Positions 50,870 through 59,267 of a stretch of 64,000 nt of DNA are shown one piece after another (within the stretch, counting starts at the first letter, position 1; each line of letters begins with the position of its first letter). Location of the stretch: assembly GCA_035644815.1 (NCBI GenBank), contig DASQNU010000188.1, forward strand, positions 9,682-73,681. Direction: 5' to 3'. The notes beneath the pieces are model-generated. The model did not search any database, was not told the DNA's origin, and worked only from the letters and a program-made list of their open reading frames with translations. The position numbers were made by a program, and so were the translations under genes. This stretch comes from Brevibacillus_F sp035644815. Lineage in GTDB: Bacteria > Bacillota > Bacilli > Brevibacillales > Brevibacillaceae.

Positions 50870-52245
50870 AGGCCGCCCCTCCTTGGATTGAACCAGTCAT
50901 GCTGGATATTGAATCCGGCGATTTGCAGCTTTTCAATGAAAGAAGGAACGATTCCGGTTGGCACTTGTCTGCCAATCACCCTGCCTTGCTCATTTCGTCC
51001 CTTTTCTTGAAACAGAAAGATGTCCTGAAGCGTGATCTGCTCGCCTTCCATCCCCATGACCTCCGTAATGTGGGTGATACGACGTGTACCATCCTTCAGA
51101 CGCGTCTGTTGAACAATCAAATCGACTGCCGAAGCGATCTGTTCGCGGATCGCCCGAACAGGCAAGTCCATCCCTGCCATCAATACCATGACTTCCAAAC
51201 GACGCAGGATATCACGAGGACTATTGGCATGGCCTGTCGTAATCGAGCCATCATGTCCCGTATTCATGGCTTGGAGCATATCCAGCGCTTCTCCAGAGCG
51301 AACCTCTCCGACCACGATACGGTCTGGACGCATCCGCAGCGAGTTTTTTACCAGATCGCGCATGGTGATGGCCCCTTTTCCTTCGAGGTTGGCGGCCCTG
51401 GTCTCCAGCGTAATGACATGCTCCTGTCTCAGCTGAAGTTCCGCAGCGTCCTCAATCGTCACGATACGTTCATCAGTGGGAATGAAGGAAGATAGCACGT
51501 TTAGGGTTGTCGTTTTCCCAGATCCGGTCCCACCGGACACCACGATATTCAAGCGGGCTTCCACGCATGCCTGCAGGAAAAGCGCCATTTCTTCCGTGAG
51601 CGTGCCAAATCGAACCAGATCATCAATTGTAAAGGGATCCTTGGAAAATTTCCGGATGGTGATGCAAGGCCCTTTCAAAGCAAGCGGAGGGATAATCGCA
51701 TTCACACGGGAGCCGTCCGGCAAGCGGGCATCGACCATCGGGGAACTTTCATCAATTCTTCTCCCCAGTGGCGCCACGATTTTTTCGATGATGCGGAGCA
51801 CATGATCGTTATCGCGAAATTGCACATGGCTGCGCTCCAGTTTCCCATTGCGCTCCACGTAAATGAGCTGGGGCGAATTGACCATGACCTCTGAAATGCT
51901 GGGGTCCTTAAGCAGCGGGTCGATCGGTCCAAACCCCTGTATTTCCGCCATCATTCCTTCGATGAATCGCTGTTTTTCCGAGCGAGTCATGGGGACCGCT
52001 TCTTCCGCCAGTAGCAGAGAGATTTCTGCCTCCAAGGAAAGGGTATCGATTTCGCCTTTTTTGCTGAAGACTTCGGATACCAGTCGATTGTGCAGCTTTG
52101 TTTTCAAGCTAGCATAAGGGTCAGGGATTGGTTCATATACCGTTGCAGCACCGGAAGAGGTTGGTGAAGTTACTGCGGGAGTCTGTACCGTTTCCTGCTG
52201 TTCCGTTTTTCCACGATGTTTTTCCAGACGTCGCATCAATGACAT
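50866..52245 (-). CDS. tadA: Tad pilus assembly ATPase TadA (CpaF)
   Basis: A 459-residue secretion ATPase of the GspE/VirB11 class, CpaF branch. An N-terminal helical domain contains PLLKDPSISEVMVNSP, followed by Walker A SGGTGSGKTTTL, the Asp box ERIVTIEDAAELQL, Walker B VGEVRSGEALDMLQAMNTGH and the His box. It powers extension and possibly retraction of Flp pili. ATG 52245 is behind AAGGGGG. Confidence 0.93.
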   Translation of the reverse strand: MSLMRRLEKHRGKTEQQETVQTPAVTSPTSSGAATVYEPIPDPYASLKTKLHNRLVSEVFSKKGEIDTLSLEAEISLLLAEEAVPMTRSEKQRFIEGMMAEIQGFGPIDPLLKDPSISEVMVNSPQLIYVERNGKLERSHVQFRDNDHVLRIIEKIVAPLGRRIDESSPMVDARLPDGSRVNAIIPPLALKGPCITIRKFSKDPFTIDDLVRFGTLTEEMALFLQACVEARLNIVVSGGTGSGKTTTLNVLSSFIPTDERIVTIEDAAELQLRQEHVITLETRAANLEGKGAITMRDLVKNSLRMRPDRIVVGEVRSGEALDMLQAMNTGHDGSITTGHANSPRDILRRLEVMVLMAGMDLPVRAIREQIASAVDLIVQQTRLKDGTRRITHITEVMGMEGEQITLQDIFLFQEKGRNEQGRVIGRQVPTGIVPSFIEKLQIAGFNIQHDWFNPRRGGL

Positions 52246-52269
52246 GCACTGCGCCCCCTTACGTATCCA

Positions 52270-53493
52270 TTATTTGGAGAACCCAAATATTTTGAGGAAC
52301 GGGAAAAATTTCTTCCGTCCTTTGATTTGCCGGCGGGAATCTTCTTCCATCCATTTTCCAATCACGTGGCTGATTTGTTTGGACAAACGATGCTTCGGGT
52401 TTTTGACCACAAACGGAATGCCTTCGTTTGAGGCGCGGTCGACAAAGGAAAAATCATTTCCCACTTCAAAATCCAGTTTCCGCCCCAAAATATCCTCCAC
52501 GTCTTTTTTGCGCACCCCGGTGCGTGCATGAGCGCGATTCAGCATAAACCTCCAATCCTGCAGTGGATACGAGAGAGAATGCAACAAATCAAGCAAGTTC
52601 TTGTTATTTTTGGCGACAGCCAAGTTCGGCGAGCTGACCATCATATGCTCATCACATTGATCGATGATGGCAAAAAACGTGTCATTCAACTGCGGCGCCG
52701 TATCGACGATGATCCATTCAAACATCTCTTTACAGATGGTCAGAATTTGATTGATGTGCTTGGTCGCCACGACTTCGCCATGCTCCGGCTTTAATGGAGA
52801 GCGTAACAGAAAGAGTCCGCTATCCAATTTTTCCAGATAATTCATGAGAACATCACTGTCAATTTCCGATGCCTCTTGCACCAGATCATGCAAGTTTTTG
52901 CCGCTTGCTTTTGCGGACAGGAGCAAGGCTGTATCCCCATATTGCAAATCAAAATCGAGCAAAACGGTTTTCCTTCCCTGCAAAGCCAGCTGAGTGGCGA
53001 TATTCACCGCGAGCGTCGTTTTACCTATACCGCCTTTGGCACTGACCAGACAGACTGCCCGCGGCCGATTGACAAAGTGGTCCTCCAGGTAGGAGGTCTC
53101 GATACGGGAGCGCCGCTTGGCTTCCAGTTGATACACATCCTGAATGGTAGCCACTAATTGCTCTGTCACCACAGGCTTCACCAGATAATCCTTGGCTCCG
53201 GCCATCATGGCCTTGCGCAAATAGTCCGAATCATCTTGCACGGAAATGATAATGACAGCGGTCTTCGGTGAGATGAGAGAGATTTTCTCTGTCGCTTTTA
53301 ACCCATCCATGACGGGCATATTGACATCCATCAATACGACATCCGGATAGAGCTTCAGCACTTTTTCCAAGGCATCCGCCCCATTTTCTGCTTCTCCTAC
53401 CACCTCGATTTCCTCTTCAAAAGAGAGCAGCTTGCTCATATTGCTTCTCGTCTCCAAGGAATCATCAACGATCAATACGCGGATTGCCGGCAT
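52270..53493 (-). CDS. CpaE/TadZ-type pilus localisation protein: receiver domain fused to ParA/MinD ATPase
   Basis: A 407-residue fusion. Residues 1-120 are a complete response-regulator receiver (VLIVDDS, phosphoacceptor Asp56 in VLMDVNMPVMDG, and Lys106 in YLVKP). From about 145 a ParA-type ATPase begins with the deviant Walker A KGGIGKTT (153-160) and later LLDFDLQYGD. TadZ proteins place the pilus machine in the cell; the intact Asp suggests phosphorylation by an unknown kinase. ATG 53493 is preferred to GTG 53502, whose ribosome-binding site would overlap it. Confidence 0.88.
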   Translation of the reverse strand: MPAIRVLIVDDSLETRSNMSKLLSFEEEIEVVGEAENGADALEKVLKLYPDVVLMDVNMPVMDGLKATEKISLISPKTAVIIISVQDDSDYLRKAMMAGAKDYLVKPVVTEQLVATIQDVYQLEAKRRSRIETSYLEDHFVNRPRAVCLVSAKGGIGKTTLAVNIATQLALQGRKTVLLDFDLQYGDTALLLSAKASGKNLHDLVQEASEIDSDVLMNYLEKLDSGLFLLRSPLKPEHGEVVATKHINQILTICKEMFEWIIVDTAPQLNDTFFAIIDQCDEHMMVSSPNLAVAKNNKNLLDLLHSLSYPLQDWRFMLNRAHARTGVRKKDVEDILGRKLDFEVGNDFSFVDRASNEGIPFVVKNPKHRLSKQISHVIGKWMEEDSRRQIKGRKKFFPFLKIFGFSK

Positions 53494-53505
53494 GTCAGAC
53501 ACCTC

Positions 53506-54273
53506 CTATCTTGTAAGTACTGTATTGGTTTGGACACCAGGGGTTTGTACCCGTTTCTTATCTTGCGGTGCCCGCAACAGCAAGCGGACTTCGCCAAACG
53601 ATTCAGCAAAACCAAGCGATTCTGCCTGCTGAGGAGTTACAGCGAGAGTGATCGTGGATCGCGGTTGCTGTTCGCCCTGATCTGCTGGATCCTGCGATTG
53701 TTCGAGCGGCTTAGCTTCGTCCGCGCTGCTCTCTTCAATCGGCTTTTCACGCTCTTGACCGACCGCCAGCACCAGCAAATTTTGCTCAGAGATTTTCACG
53801 ATATCTGCAGGTGTTTTCAAAGCATCTTTCGTATATGCGACCAGTACGTCAACTCTGTCCCCCGGATATATGTGACCACCAGCTCCTTTGACTTGTGAAT
53901 AAGAAACACTCATCGCCCGCAACCCTTCCGGTACCTGCATGGAGAATAGATTGGATGCTTCGGGCTTTGCGAGAAACGGAGTTAAGATCATTTGTTCGGG
54001 AATCATCGTTTCCAGACTTACCATGCCGACGACTTTCGTAGAATCCGTTACCATATCGGCGTGGACCATGTTCTTGGCTATCTCCATGGTTTTTACCATC
54101 GAAGGCGTTATCTTGGTGTAAGGGGGTATTTTCGTCGCGGCCACTACGATCGTTTGGGTTACATCCGCTGGGCTTTCTTCTTTCACTTTTTGCTGCAGAG
54201 TCATGTAGATCAAATAGGTGGTGGCCAATGCGCACAAGATCGATATGATTAGCAGACTGCCTCGTTTTTTCAT
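53506..54273 (-). CDS. cpaB: Flp pilus assembly protein CpaB (RcpC)
   Basis: A 255-residue protein with an N-terminal membrane anchor (SLLIISILCALATTYLIYM), a SAF domain (VVAATKIPPYTKITPSMV) and the CpaB closing domain (IYPGDRVDVLVAYTK). In Gram-negatives CpaB works with the secretin; here no secretin is present, so it probably acts at the cell-wall side. ATG 54273 follows GAGGTGA. Confidence 0.88.
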   Translation of the reverse strand: MKKRGSLLIISILCALATTYLIYMTLQQKVKEESPADVTQTIVVAATKIPPYTKITPSMVKTMEIAKNMVHADMVTDSTKVVGMVSLETMIPEQMILTPFLAKPEASNLFSMQVPEGLRAMSVSYSQVKGAGGHIYPGDRVDVLVAYTKDALKTPADIVKISEQNLLVLAVGQEREKPIEESSADEAKPLEQSQDPADQGEQQPRSTITLAVTPQQAESLGFAESFGEVRLLLRAPQDKKRVQTPGVQTNTVLTR

Positions 54274-54286
54274 GGACTCACCTCTG

Positions 54287-55213
54287 TCATTGCGTTAGTT
54301 TTGACGTGTACACACCGTAGTTTGGACCTTGCCCCATTTCTCCAGGGGTCATCATTTGCAAAAATCTTCCTTCGAGAATCATGTGTCCACCTTTTCGAGT
54401 CGTTCCTACTAAGTAGAAAGCAGCGAATCCAACCACTGTTACCGGTTTTTTTCCTTCTACCTCGAAGGAATCTATGACCGGCAGGAAGACGACGCGCTCA
54501 CAGCTTCTCGTTGCCGTCCGATAGGATTGACAGGACTCTACCTGATCATCCTGATCGAAGCGCGAATCGAGAGCTCGTTCAACCGGACCATGGTTGATCC
54601 CGGTCATCGTATCCACTTCCTCTCCCACACGGATCAGGCTGTTATAGCCATGCTCTATGTGTTGGGCGAGTTCACTGGCACCTCCACCGGTAAAATCGAG
54701 GAACCCATAGTTACCCGAATCTCCATCGCCTGCCGCTTCTGTCAATTCATACAGGGCACCATACCAGAATCTTTGTTCGGGTACTGCGATCGGTACGATT
54801 CCTTTCATGCCGGTAACCGTTCCCGCCTTTGCGACAGCCGTAGCTTTTACCGTTGATTCGTTGAAACCCATGATTCTCGCAAACCAGAGAGGGACTATTT
54901 CTTCTCCCTTGATTTGAAGGGTAAGAGATGCGCGGTCTGCAGTGATTTCCGTCACGAGCCCGTCATTTATCGATACATAAGAGCTGGCAGTCGCCTCAGC
55001 AACCTGTTCGCCTAAAAGAATGTGTTGAATGCCTCCAAGCGCTCCTGCATCGAGCGCGTTCTGCAATTTTTGCTGGCGGGTGAAAAGATGGCCAACATCC
55101 GCTACAAGGGTAGCGAGCAATAAAAAAGTGACCATCCCCCCCGCTACAATCAGGCTTACATTCCCACCCTCGTGCGAAATGTGTGCCTTTGCGTTTCGCA
55201 AAAAGCGAATCAT
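54287..55213 (-). CDS. TadG-like pilus assembly protein
   Basis: A 308-residue protein with one N-terminal helix (NVSLIVAGGMVTFLLLATLVADV) followed by the TadE/G signature QKLQNALDAGALGG and a long extracellular part. No full VWA domain is apparent, so it is shorter than classic TadG. It is probably a pseudopilin-like or wall-side component. AGGAGG precedes ATG 55213. Confidence 0.8.
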   Translation of the reverse strand: MIRFLRNAKAHISHEGGNVSLIVAGGMVTFLLLATLVADVGHLFTRQQKLQNALDAGALGGIQHILLGEQVAEATASSYVSINDGLVTEITADRASLTLQIKGEEIVPLWFARIMGFNESTVKATAVAKAGTVTGMKGIVPIAVPEQRFWYGALYELTEAAGDGDSGNYGFLDFTGGGASELAQHIEHGYNSLIRVGEEVDTMTGINHGPVERALDSRFDQDDQVESCQSYRTATRSCERVVFLPVIDSFEVEGKKPVTVVGFAAFYLVGTTRKGGHMILEGRFLQMMTPGEMGQGPNYGVYTSKLTQ

Positions 55214-55224
55214 AGGTATACCTC

Positions 55225-55608
55225 CTATTCCATCCGCATGGTTAACTTCGCGTGTAACGGAAACGGATCTGGAAGAAGGCCTTTTAGAAAGGGGAGTAGC
55301 ATCGCATGTGCGTAAGTGATTTCGACGGATACAGCGTCACCAGTCCTCCGGTATCCATCGCGCGGCTGGATCGTATACGTAATCCGATTCGCATCCAGGG
55401 AAGGAATGCTTTGCTGAATAATGCTCGATACCTTAGCATCGCTTTCCCCGATACTGACATACCGTACAGCGTCTCTCGCGGCCTGCTGGATCACGATATA
55501 GCTGTGGAAAATACGCCCGAGTTCCACCATCCCGCAGAGCAGGATGAGCAGCATGGGCAATACGAGCGCCATTTCGACCATCGCTGAGCCCCGTTCATCC
55601 TTGATCAT
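55225..55608 (-). CDS. TadE-like pseudopilin
   Basis: A 127-residue TadE protein. A short basic leader precedes the signature ERGSAMVEMALVLPMLLILL, with the conserved Glu, then QQAARDAVRYVSIGE. It is likely processed by the prepilin peptidase encoded just upstream; its ATG overlaps that stop codon by four bases. Confidence 0.85.
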   Translation of the reverse strand: MIKDERGSAMVEMALVLPMLLILLCGMVELGRIFHSYIVIQQAARDAVRYVSIGESDAKVSSIIQQSIPSLDANRITYTIQPRDGYRRTGDAVSVEITYAHAMLLPFLKGLLPDPFPLHAKLTMRME

Positions 55609-56102
55609 CCCAAGCTCCCTCCTGCCGTCATCCAGAAGAGCCGCCCCAATTCAAGCCAGACTCCCAGTCCGATTGCAATTCCATAAGGGATTCGACACTC
55701 GGTCGCAACTCCTCTTACCGTTACCCCATAGAAGGCAAGCTTCCAGATTCGTTGTTTCCATATGGCATATAACGAAAGACCCGCTCCGATCACTCCCATC
55801 CACAGACAAGCCGGGAGCAGCATTTCAGCCCCCATCCATGTACCTAGAGCGGCCAGCATTTTTACATCACCTGCGCCAATACCACCTTTCGCAAAAGGGA
55901 TGAAGAGGATAGCGACCCCCAGTGCGAATCCAACGCCGGCGAGCTGCAGTCCGGAAAGACCCGTAGCGAGGCCATGGTAGACAAATCCGCTGAAGATACC
56001 TGTAAACGTAAGCCAATTGGGAATTTTACGATAACGAAAGTCCGTCCACATCGCGATGATCGTCATGATGAGCAAGCTTCCTGTGATGATTGGAGCAATC
56101 AT
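55605..56102 (-). CDS. Prepilin peptidase (A24 family, CpaA/TadV type)
   Basis: A 165-residue membrane aspartyl protease. The two catalytic aspartates lie in MWTDFRYRKIPN and in the GxGD motif GGIGAGDVKML. It cleaves the Flp prepilins after their leader glycine. ATG 56102 is chosen for its GGGAGG; the longer open frame upstream lacks a site. It lacks the N-methyltransferase domain of type IV prepilin peptidases. Confidence 0.88.
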   Translation of the reverse strand: MIAPIITGSLLIMTIIAMWTDFRYRKIPNWLTFTGIFSGFVYHGLATGLSGLQLAGVGFALGVAILFIPFAKGGIGAGDVKMLAALGTWMGAEMLLPACLWMGVIGAGLSLYAIWKQRIWKLAFYGVTVRGVATECRIPYGIAIGLGVWLELGRLFWMTAGGSLG

Positions 56103-56183
56103 GATGGCTTCCTCCCTTCGTCGTTGATCTCGTATTGAAGAGCTTGGCCAACTCTTTGGCGAAGCCTTCGTTCCAATTTTTCG

Positions 56184-56222
56184 AATAAAAAGAGTCCTAC
56201 CCCTTGTCGGAGTAGGACTCTT
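56184..56222 (-). terminator. Attenuating terminator between flp genes and the Tad machinery
   Basis: AGAGTCCTAC and GTAGGACTCT flank 11 nt and are followed by TTTTTAT on the minus strand. Lying inside the operon, it would give more pilin than machinery by partial read-through. Confidence 0.8.
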
Positions 56223-56249
56223 CGCCCAATCAGGGTACAAGAATAAGAA

Positions 56250-56450
56250 TTAGTTCGTAGGTGTGCCGGATACGCCTGAATTCGTGCCATTTAAAGTTGT
56301 TGCCAGTCGGTTAAAGATACCGGACAGGCCACCATTCATTGCGGTTAGACCTGCGATGCATACAAGGGCGATTAACCCGACGATCAAACCATATTCCACC
56401 ATCCCTTGTCCTTCTTCTTCTCGGAGAAAACGCGACACTAAAGGGTGCAT
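56250..56450 (-). CDS. Flp-type pilin (second copy)
   Basis: A 66-residue prepilin with the Flp signature EEEGQGMVEYGLIVGL; processing after the Gly leaves Gln at +1 and Glu at +5. One hydrophobic helix follows, then a polar Asn/Thr/Gly tail. ATG 56450 is used because AGGTGG is spaced for it. It is paired with a similar pilin gene 24 bp upstream. Confidence 0.88.
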   Translation of the reverse strand: MHPLVSRFLREEEGQGMVEYGLIVGLIALVCIAGLTAMNGGLSGIFNRLATTLNGTNSGVSGTPTN

Positions 56451-56473
56451 AGGCTTGTCCCACCTCACGTAAG

Positions 56474-56671
56474 TTATTGCCCGGTTGTTCCCGATTGACC
56501 GCTGTTGGTTCCATTCAATGCAGTCGTGATGCGAGTAAAGATCGTGGTAAGTCCACCATTCAACGCGGTCAAAGCGCCAATCAGCACGATTGCGATCAAC
56601 CCGATGATCAATCCGTACTCCACCATGCCTTGTCCTTCTTCTTCCACCAGCAGTTTTTTCATGATTTCCAT
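56474..56671 (-). CDS. Flp-type pilin (first copy)
   Basis: A 65-residue prepilin with the leader KKLLVEEEG, the Flp motif QGMVEYGLIIGLIA, one helix and a Gly/Ser/Thr-rich tail. It is the first gene of the Tad operon, directly under the c-di-GMP riboswitch, with GGAGG before ATG 56671. The leader glycine and the Glu at +5 needed for processing and assembly are present. Confidence 0.9.
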   Translation of the reverse strand: MEIMKKLLVEEEGQGMVEYGLIIGLIAIVLIGALTALNGGLTTIFTRITTALNGTNSGQSGTTGQ

Positions 56672-56717
56672 ACTTTTTCCTCCTCTATAATGGTTATGGT
56701 TTGCAAGCGAATTGTGG

Positions 56718-56812
56718 AGGGCAACCCGGCTGTCGTATTCGGTCGCTCAAGTACTTCTTTCGAACGTAGACCCGTGGCTTTGCGTCCCTGCTTTTCAGCA
56801 GGTTTGCCTCTG
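56718..56812 (-). ncRNA. Cyclic di-GMP-I riboswitch (GEMM) in the Tad operon leader
   Basis: On the minus strand the conserved core is complete. GGCAAACC opens it. A hairpin with GAAA tetraloop follows (CTGCT-GAAA-AGCAG), then GGGACGCAAAGCCAC, the second hairpin and GACAGCCGGGTTGCC. These are the hallmarks of the class-I c-di-GMP aptamer. It lies 47 nt before the first pilin start with no terminator between, so control of translation is likely: CCCTCC at the end of the closing helix could mask the pilin GGAGG when ligand is absent. Confidence 0.93.
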
Positions 56813-57126
56813 TATGTTGCTTGCACTTTTATATTAACCGACATGATTCGACACACGCACATGCTGAAGGAAGGATTTCACTCCCTGTCCGAAGGTAGAA
56901 ATAATTGCCTCCAATATTGGAAGGGAGCGGAAAATGGCACGCTGCAAGACCTATTTTCGTGAAAATTCAGAATAGGACTATAGGAGCAAACTGTTTATTT
57001 TTCTTTATTTTTTAACTGTGGTGAACTTTTTAATTTAAATTTTCCAAATAGGTCTTTTTTCATGGTTCATACGGACGGATACTCTACCGATGCAGGGTGT
57101 TCTTTGAATATTCACCAATTACAACC
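56813..57126. other. Intergenic stretch upstream of the riboswitch
   Basis: No gene is seen in this 310-bp stretch. It should contain the Tad operon promoter; a -10-like TATAAA lies on the minus strand near 56835, without a convincing -35. The part near 57000-57060 is very AT-rich. Confidence 0.45.
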
Positions 57127-57996
57127 TCATCTGCTATCATTTTTCAACCAAACAGCGCGGTTGGACTGAACGAAGTGCTCCAGCGATTTTGGCTTACGAC
57201 CGGTTATTCTTTCTACCGTATCGGTTACGATATCCTCGGCGCCCTTCTTATTAATCTTCTCATCTAATCCGGATAGGAAAGAGGCGTAGTCCTCAGGCAT
57301 TCCGAGCTGAATCATTCTGTTTTTGAGCTCGTTGACAGCGATATCCACATGCCGGATAGGTCGACCTATTGCAGCGCCGATGATGTTACCTGCTTCTGCA
57401 TAACTAAGCGACTCTGGGCCGGTAATGATATGATCGGTATTATGTGCCTCCTCATCGATCAAAGCTCGGACGCCAACCTCTGCAATATCGTCCGCATCCA
57501 CGAAACCTACCCGACCGTTTCCTGTGGCAGTAATCATGATCCCATCACTTGTGATTGTCGTTGCATGATGCCCCTCCGTGAAGTTTTGCATAAAGTAGGA
57601 CGGCCGAAGAACAGCCCATTCCTGCACAAAATGGCGCAGCTCCCCATGCAGCTTTCCAAACACTGGACCGCCTTCAGGTACCGACGCACTGCTCAAAAGA
57701 ACCATCCTGCGCACGCCAGCATGCACGGCTTTCTCCTGAAAGGGCAGCATGATCGGATGTGGATCTGTAACCATCAAAGGCGCAACCAAAAAAATTTTTT
57801 CAACATCTTTCAATGCATCATCGAAAGTATTTTGATTAAACCAATCGAAATAAACATGTTGAATAGAGCTTCCAAATATTGATTCTCCTCTTCCGGCTGT
57901 ACGTACATCATAACCCAGTTCCGATAGTCGTTTGGCGATACGCCCCCCTGTTTTGCCGTTTCCGCCCGTAATCAGTATCTTCTTGTTTACACTCAT
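57127..57996 (-). CDS. NmrA-like NAD(P)-binding oxidoreductase
   Basis: A 289-residue atypical short-chain dehydrogenase with the nucleotide motif ITGGNGKTGGRIAKRL and no canonical YxxxK. WAVLRPSYFMQNF and FVDADDIAEV are typical of the NmrA/ergot-alkaloid-reductase-like group. These act as NAD(P)H-dependent reductases or redox sensors. AAAGGGG precedes ATG 57996. It follows a SnoaL-like gene and a TetR gene on the same strand. Confidence 0.85.
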   Translation of the reverse strand: MSVNKKILITGGNGKTGGRIAKRLSELGYDVRTAGRGESIFGSSIQHVYFDWFNQNTFDDALKDVEKIFLVAPLMVTDPHPIMLPFQEKAVHAGVRRMVLLSSASVPEGGPVFGKLHGELRHFVQEWAVLRPSYFMQNFTEGHHATTITSDGIMITATGNGRVGFVDADDIAEVGVRALIDEEAHNTDHIITGPESLSYAEAGNIIGAAIGRPIRHVDIAVNELKNRMIQLGMPEDYASFLSGLDEKINKKGAEDIVTDTVERITGRKPKSLEHFVQSNRAVWLKNDSR

Positions 57997-58050
57997 ATTT
58001 ACCAGCCCCTTTGATCGGATTGGAGTCTTCTCTGACGTTCCGGGTTCCTT

Positions 58051-58524
58051 TCACTCTTGTGATCGGAAAACATTTTGGATCGTTGTCTCATCGCTTAGTA
58101 CACCAAGAGCGACTATTGGATTCCAATAATCCTTGTAATGTATAATTTTGTTATCGCTTTGGCCATTTGTCTTGATCACGGAAATGTACGACTGAAGATA
58201 CGGTTTTCCACTTTCGACTGCATGACCTTTTTCGACGCCAAATTCTATGATGAACACGTTTGGATCTAATGTCAGGTGAATAATCGGTTCCGTAAATGTT
58301 ATCAGTTGAAGTTTACCTGGCAGCTCCTTTATATAAGCGTAAAGCGCAGATTTCCCTTCAAGTCTTTGGGTAAATCCTCTGGGTGCATACGGGAATTCAA
58401 AGACAACATTCTCGTCGAACAACTCTATCCATTGTTCTAAGTCATGTTCCACCAATGATTTGGTGAATCTCTCATAAATAAAACGCACATCAAAGAATTT
58501 TTTTTCTTGATCTGCCGTTTTCAT
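58051..58524 (-). CDS. SnoaL/NTF2-like protein
   Basis: A 157-residue protein with the cone-shaped SnoaL-like fold pattern: FIYERFTKSLVEHDLEQWIELFDENVVFEFPYAP and later FIIEFGVEKGHAVESGKPY. Members are isomerases, hydrolases or lone binding proteins for small hydrophobic molecules. GGAGAG precedes ATG 58524. Its gene lies between TetR and NmrA-type genes; the three look like a small detoxification unit. Confidence 0.8.
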   Translation of the reverse strand: MKTADQEKKFFDVRFIYERFTKSLVEHDLEQWIELFDENVVFEFPYAPRGFTQRLEGKSALYAYIKELPGKLQLITFTEPIIHLTLDPNVFIIEFGVEKGHAVESGKPYLQSYISVIKTNGQSDNKIIHYKDYWNPIVALGVLSDETTIQNVFRSQE

Positions 58525-58612
58525 TACGTCATCTCTCCAATCTTTATTTTTTGTAACTCAGGATCTATTCGGACAAAACGGACTGATCGATCAAATTTAA
58601 ACATGATTCTTC

Positions 58613-59118
58613 CTATTTCAGAGATAAACAGTAACTGTTTGTTTGTCGAAGTGAGGTGAGAGCAATGGAAAAAACAACATTAATAGATCGATCAGTCTGG
58701 AAAAGAGAAATAAAAATGAAGCTGGATAATAGGCTTCGTCGTTCGTTTAAGACGGAAAGTGTCACGTCAGCGATCTGTTTTAATACCTGAGGATCAGGGC
58801 TTAACTTGGCGGCTTGCGCAAGTGAATTAAGATAGAAGAACCTAGCCATTGCAAGCAGATCATCCTGTCGTACGGCTACGATTTCATGGAAGATATAGGT
58901 AATAGCATCTTTCACAGAACCAGGACGTTCGAGTATTTCGATCACAGCATGCGATTTTTCGTTGACGTAATTCCCGTAGGTATCGTAAAGACTTTGGCGT
59001 ACGATGCCTAATCCCTCAAGTAAATTTTGCAAGGAGTTCCTTCATATCCGTAATAACCAAATATCTCTGTTGCCTTGCGCAGTACCATGACTGTGTCGAA
59101 CTCCTTGTTTCTTGCCAT
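58613..59118 (-). pseudogene. TetR-family regulator with frameshift
   Basis: ATG 59118 with AAGGAGG begins a TetR helix-turn-helix (MARNKEFDTVMVLRKATEIF). The frame breaks near GYEGT around 59036, where one base is missing. It continues in another frame as LQNLLEGLGIVRQSLYDTYG and the ligand-binding domain. After TYGN some residues expected of the family (the KxxLF segment) are missing and YVNEKSH follows at once. The gene should give no full repressor. Its promoter is intact. Confidence 0.8.
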
Positions 59119-59142
59119 TGGAAACACCTCCTTTCTGGATTT

Positions 59143-59171
59143 ATCTTACACTTTTCAGATCGTTCAGTCAA
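59143..59171 (-). promoter_or_regulatory. Sigma-A promoter of the tetR-type gene
   Basis: On the minus strand TTGACT and TAAGAT are separated by exactly 17 bp. The partial dyad in the spacer is a possible TetR-type operator. Confidence 0.7.
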
Positions 59172-59224
59172 GAATGTGTAATGGATCAGTGCGTTTATAT
59201 ATTCCGGTCAGGTTAGTAAGCGTA

Positions 59225-59267
59225 GAAAAAGCTTGGTAATCCGGAACTTGCTCCGATCCCAAGCCTT
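59225..59267 (-). terminator. Terminator of the MoxR/VWA operon
   Basis: AAGGCTTGG and CCAAGCTTT pair (one G-U) on the minus strand and are followed by TTCTAC. The left arm overlaps the stop codon. Confidence 0.65.
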
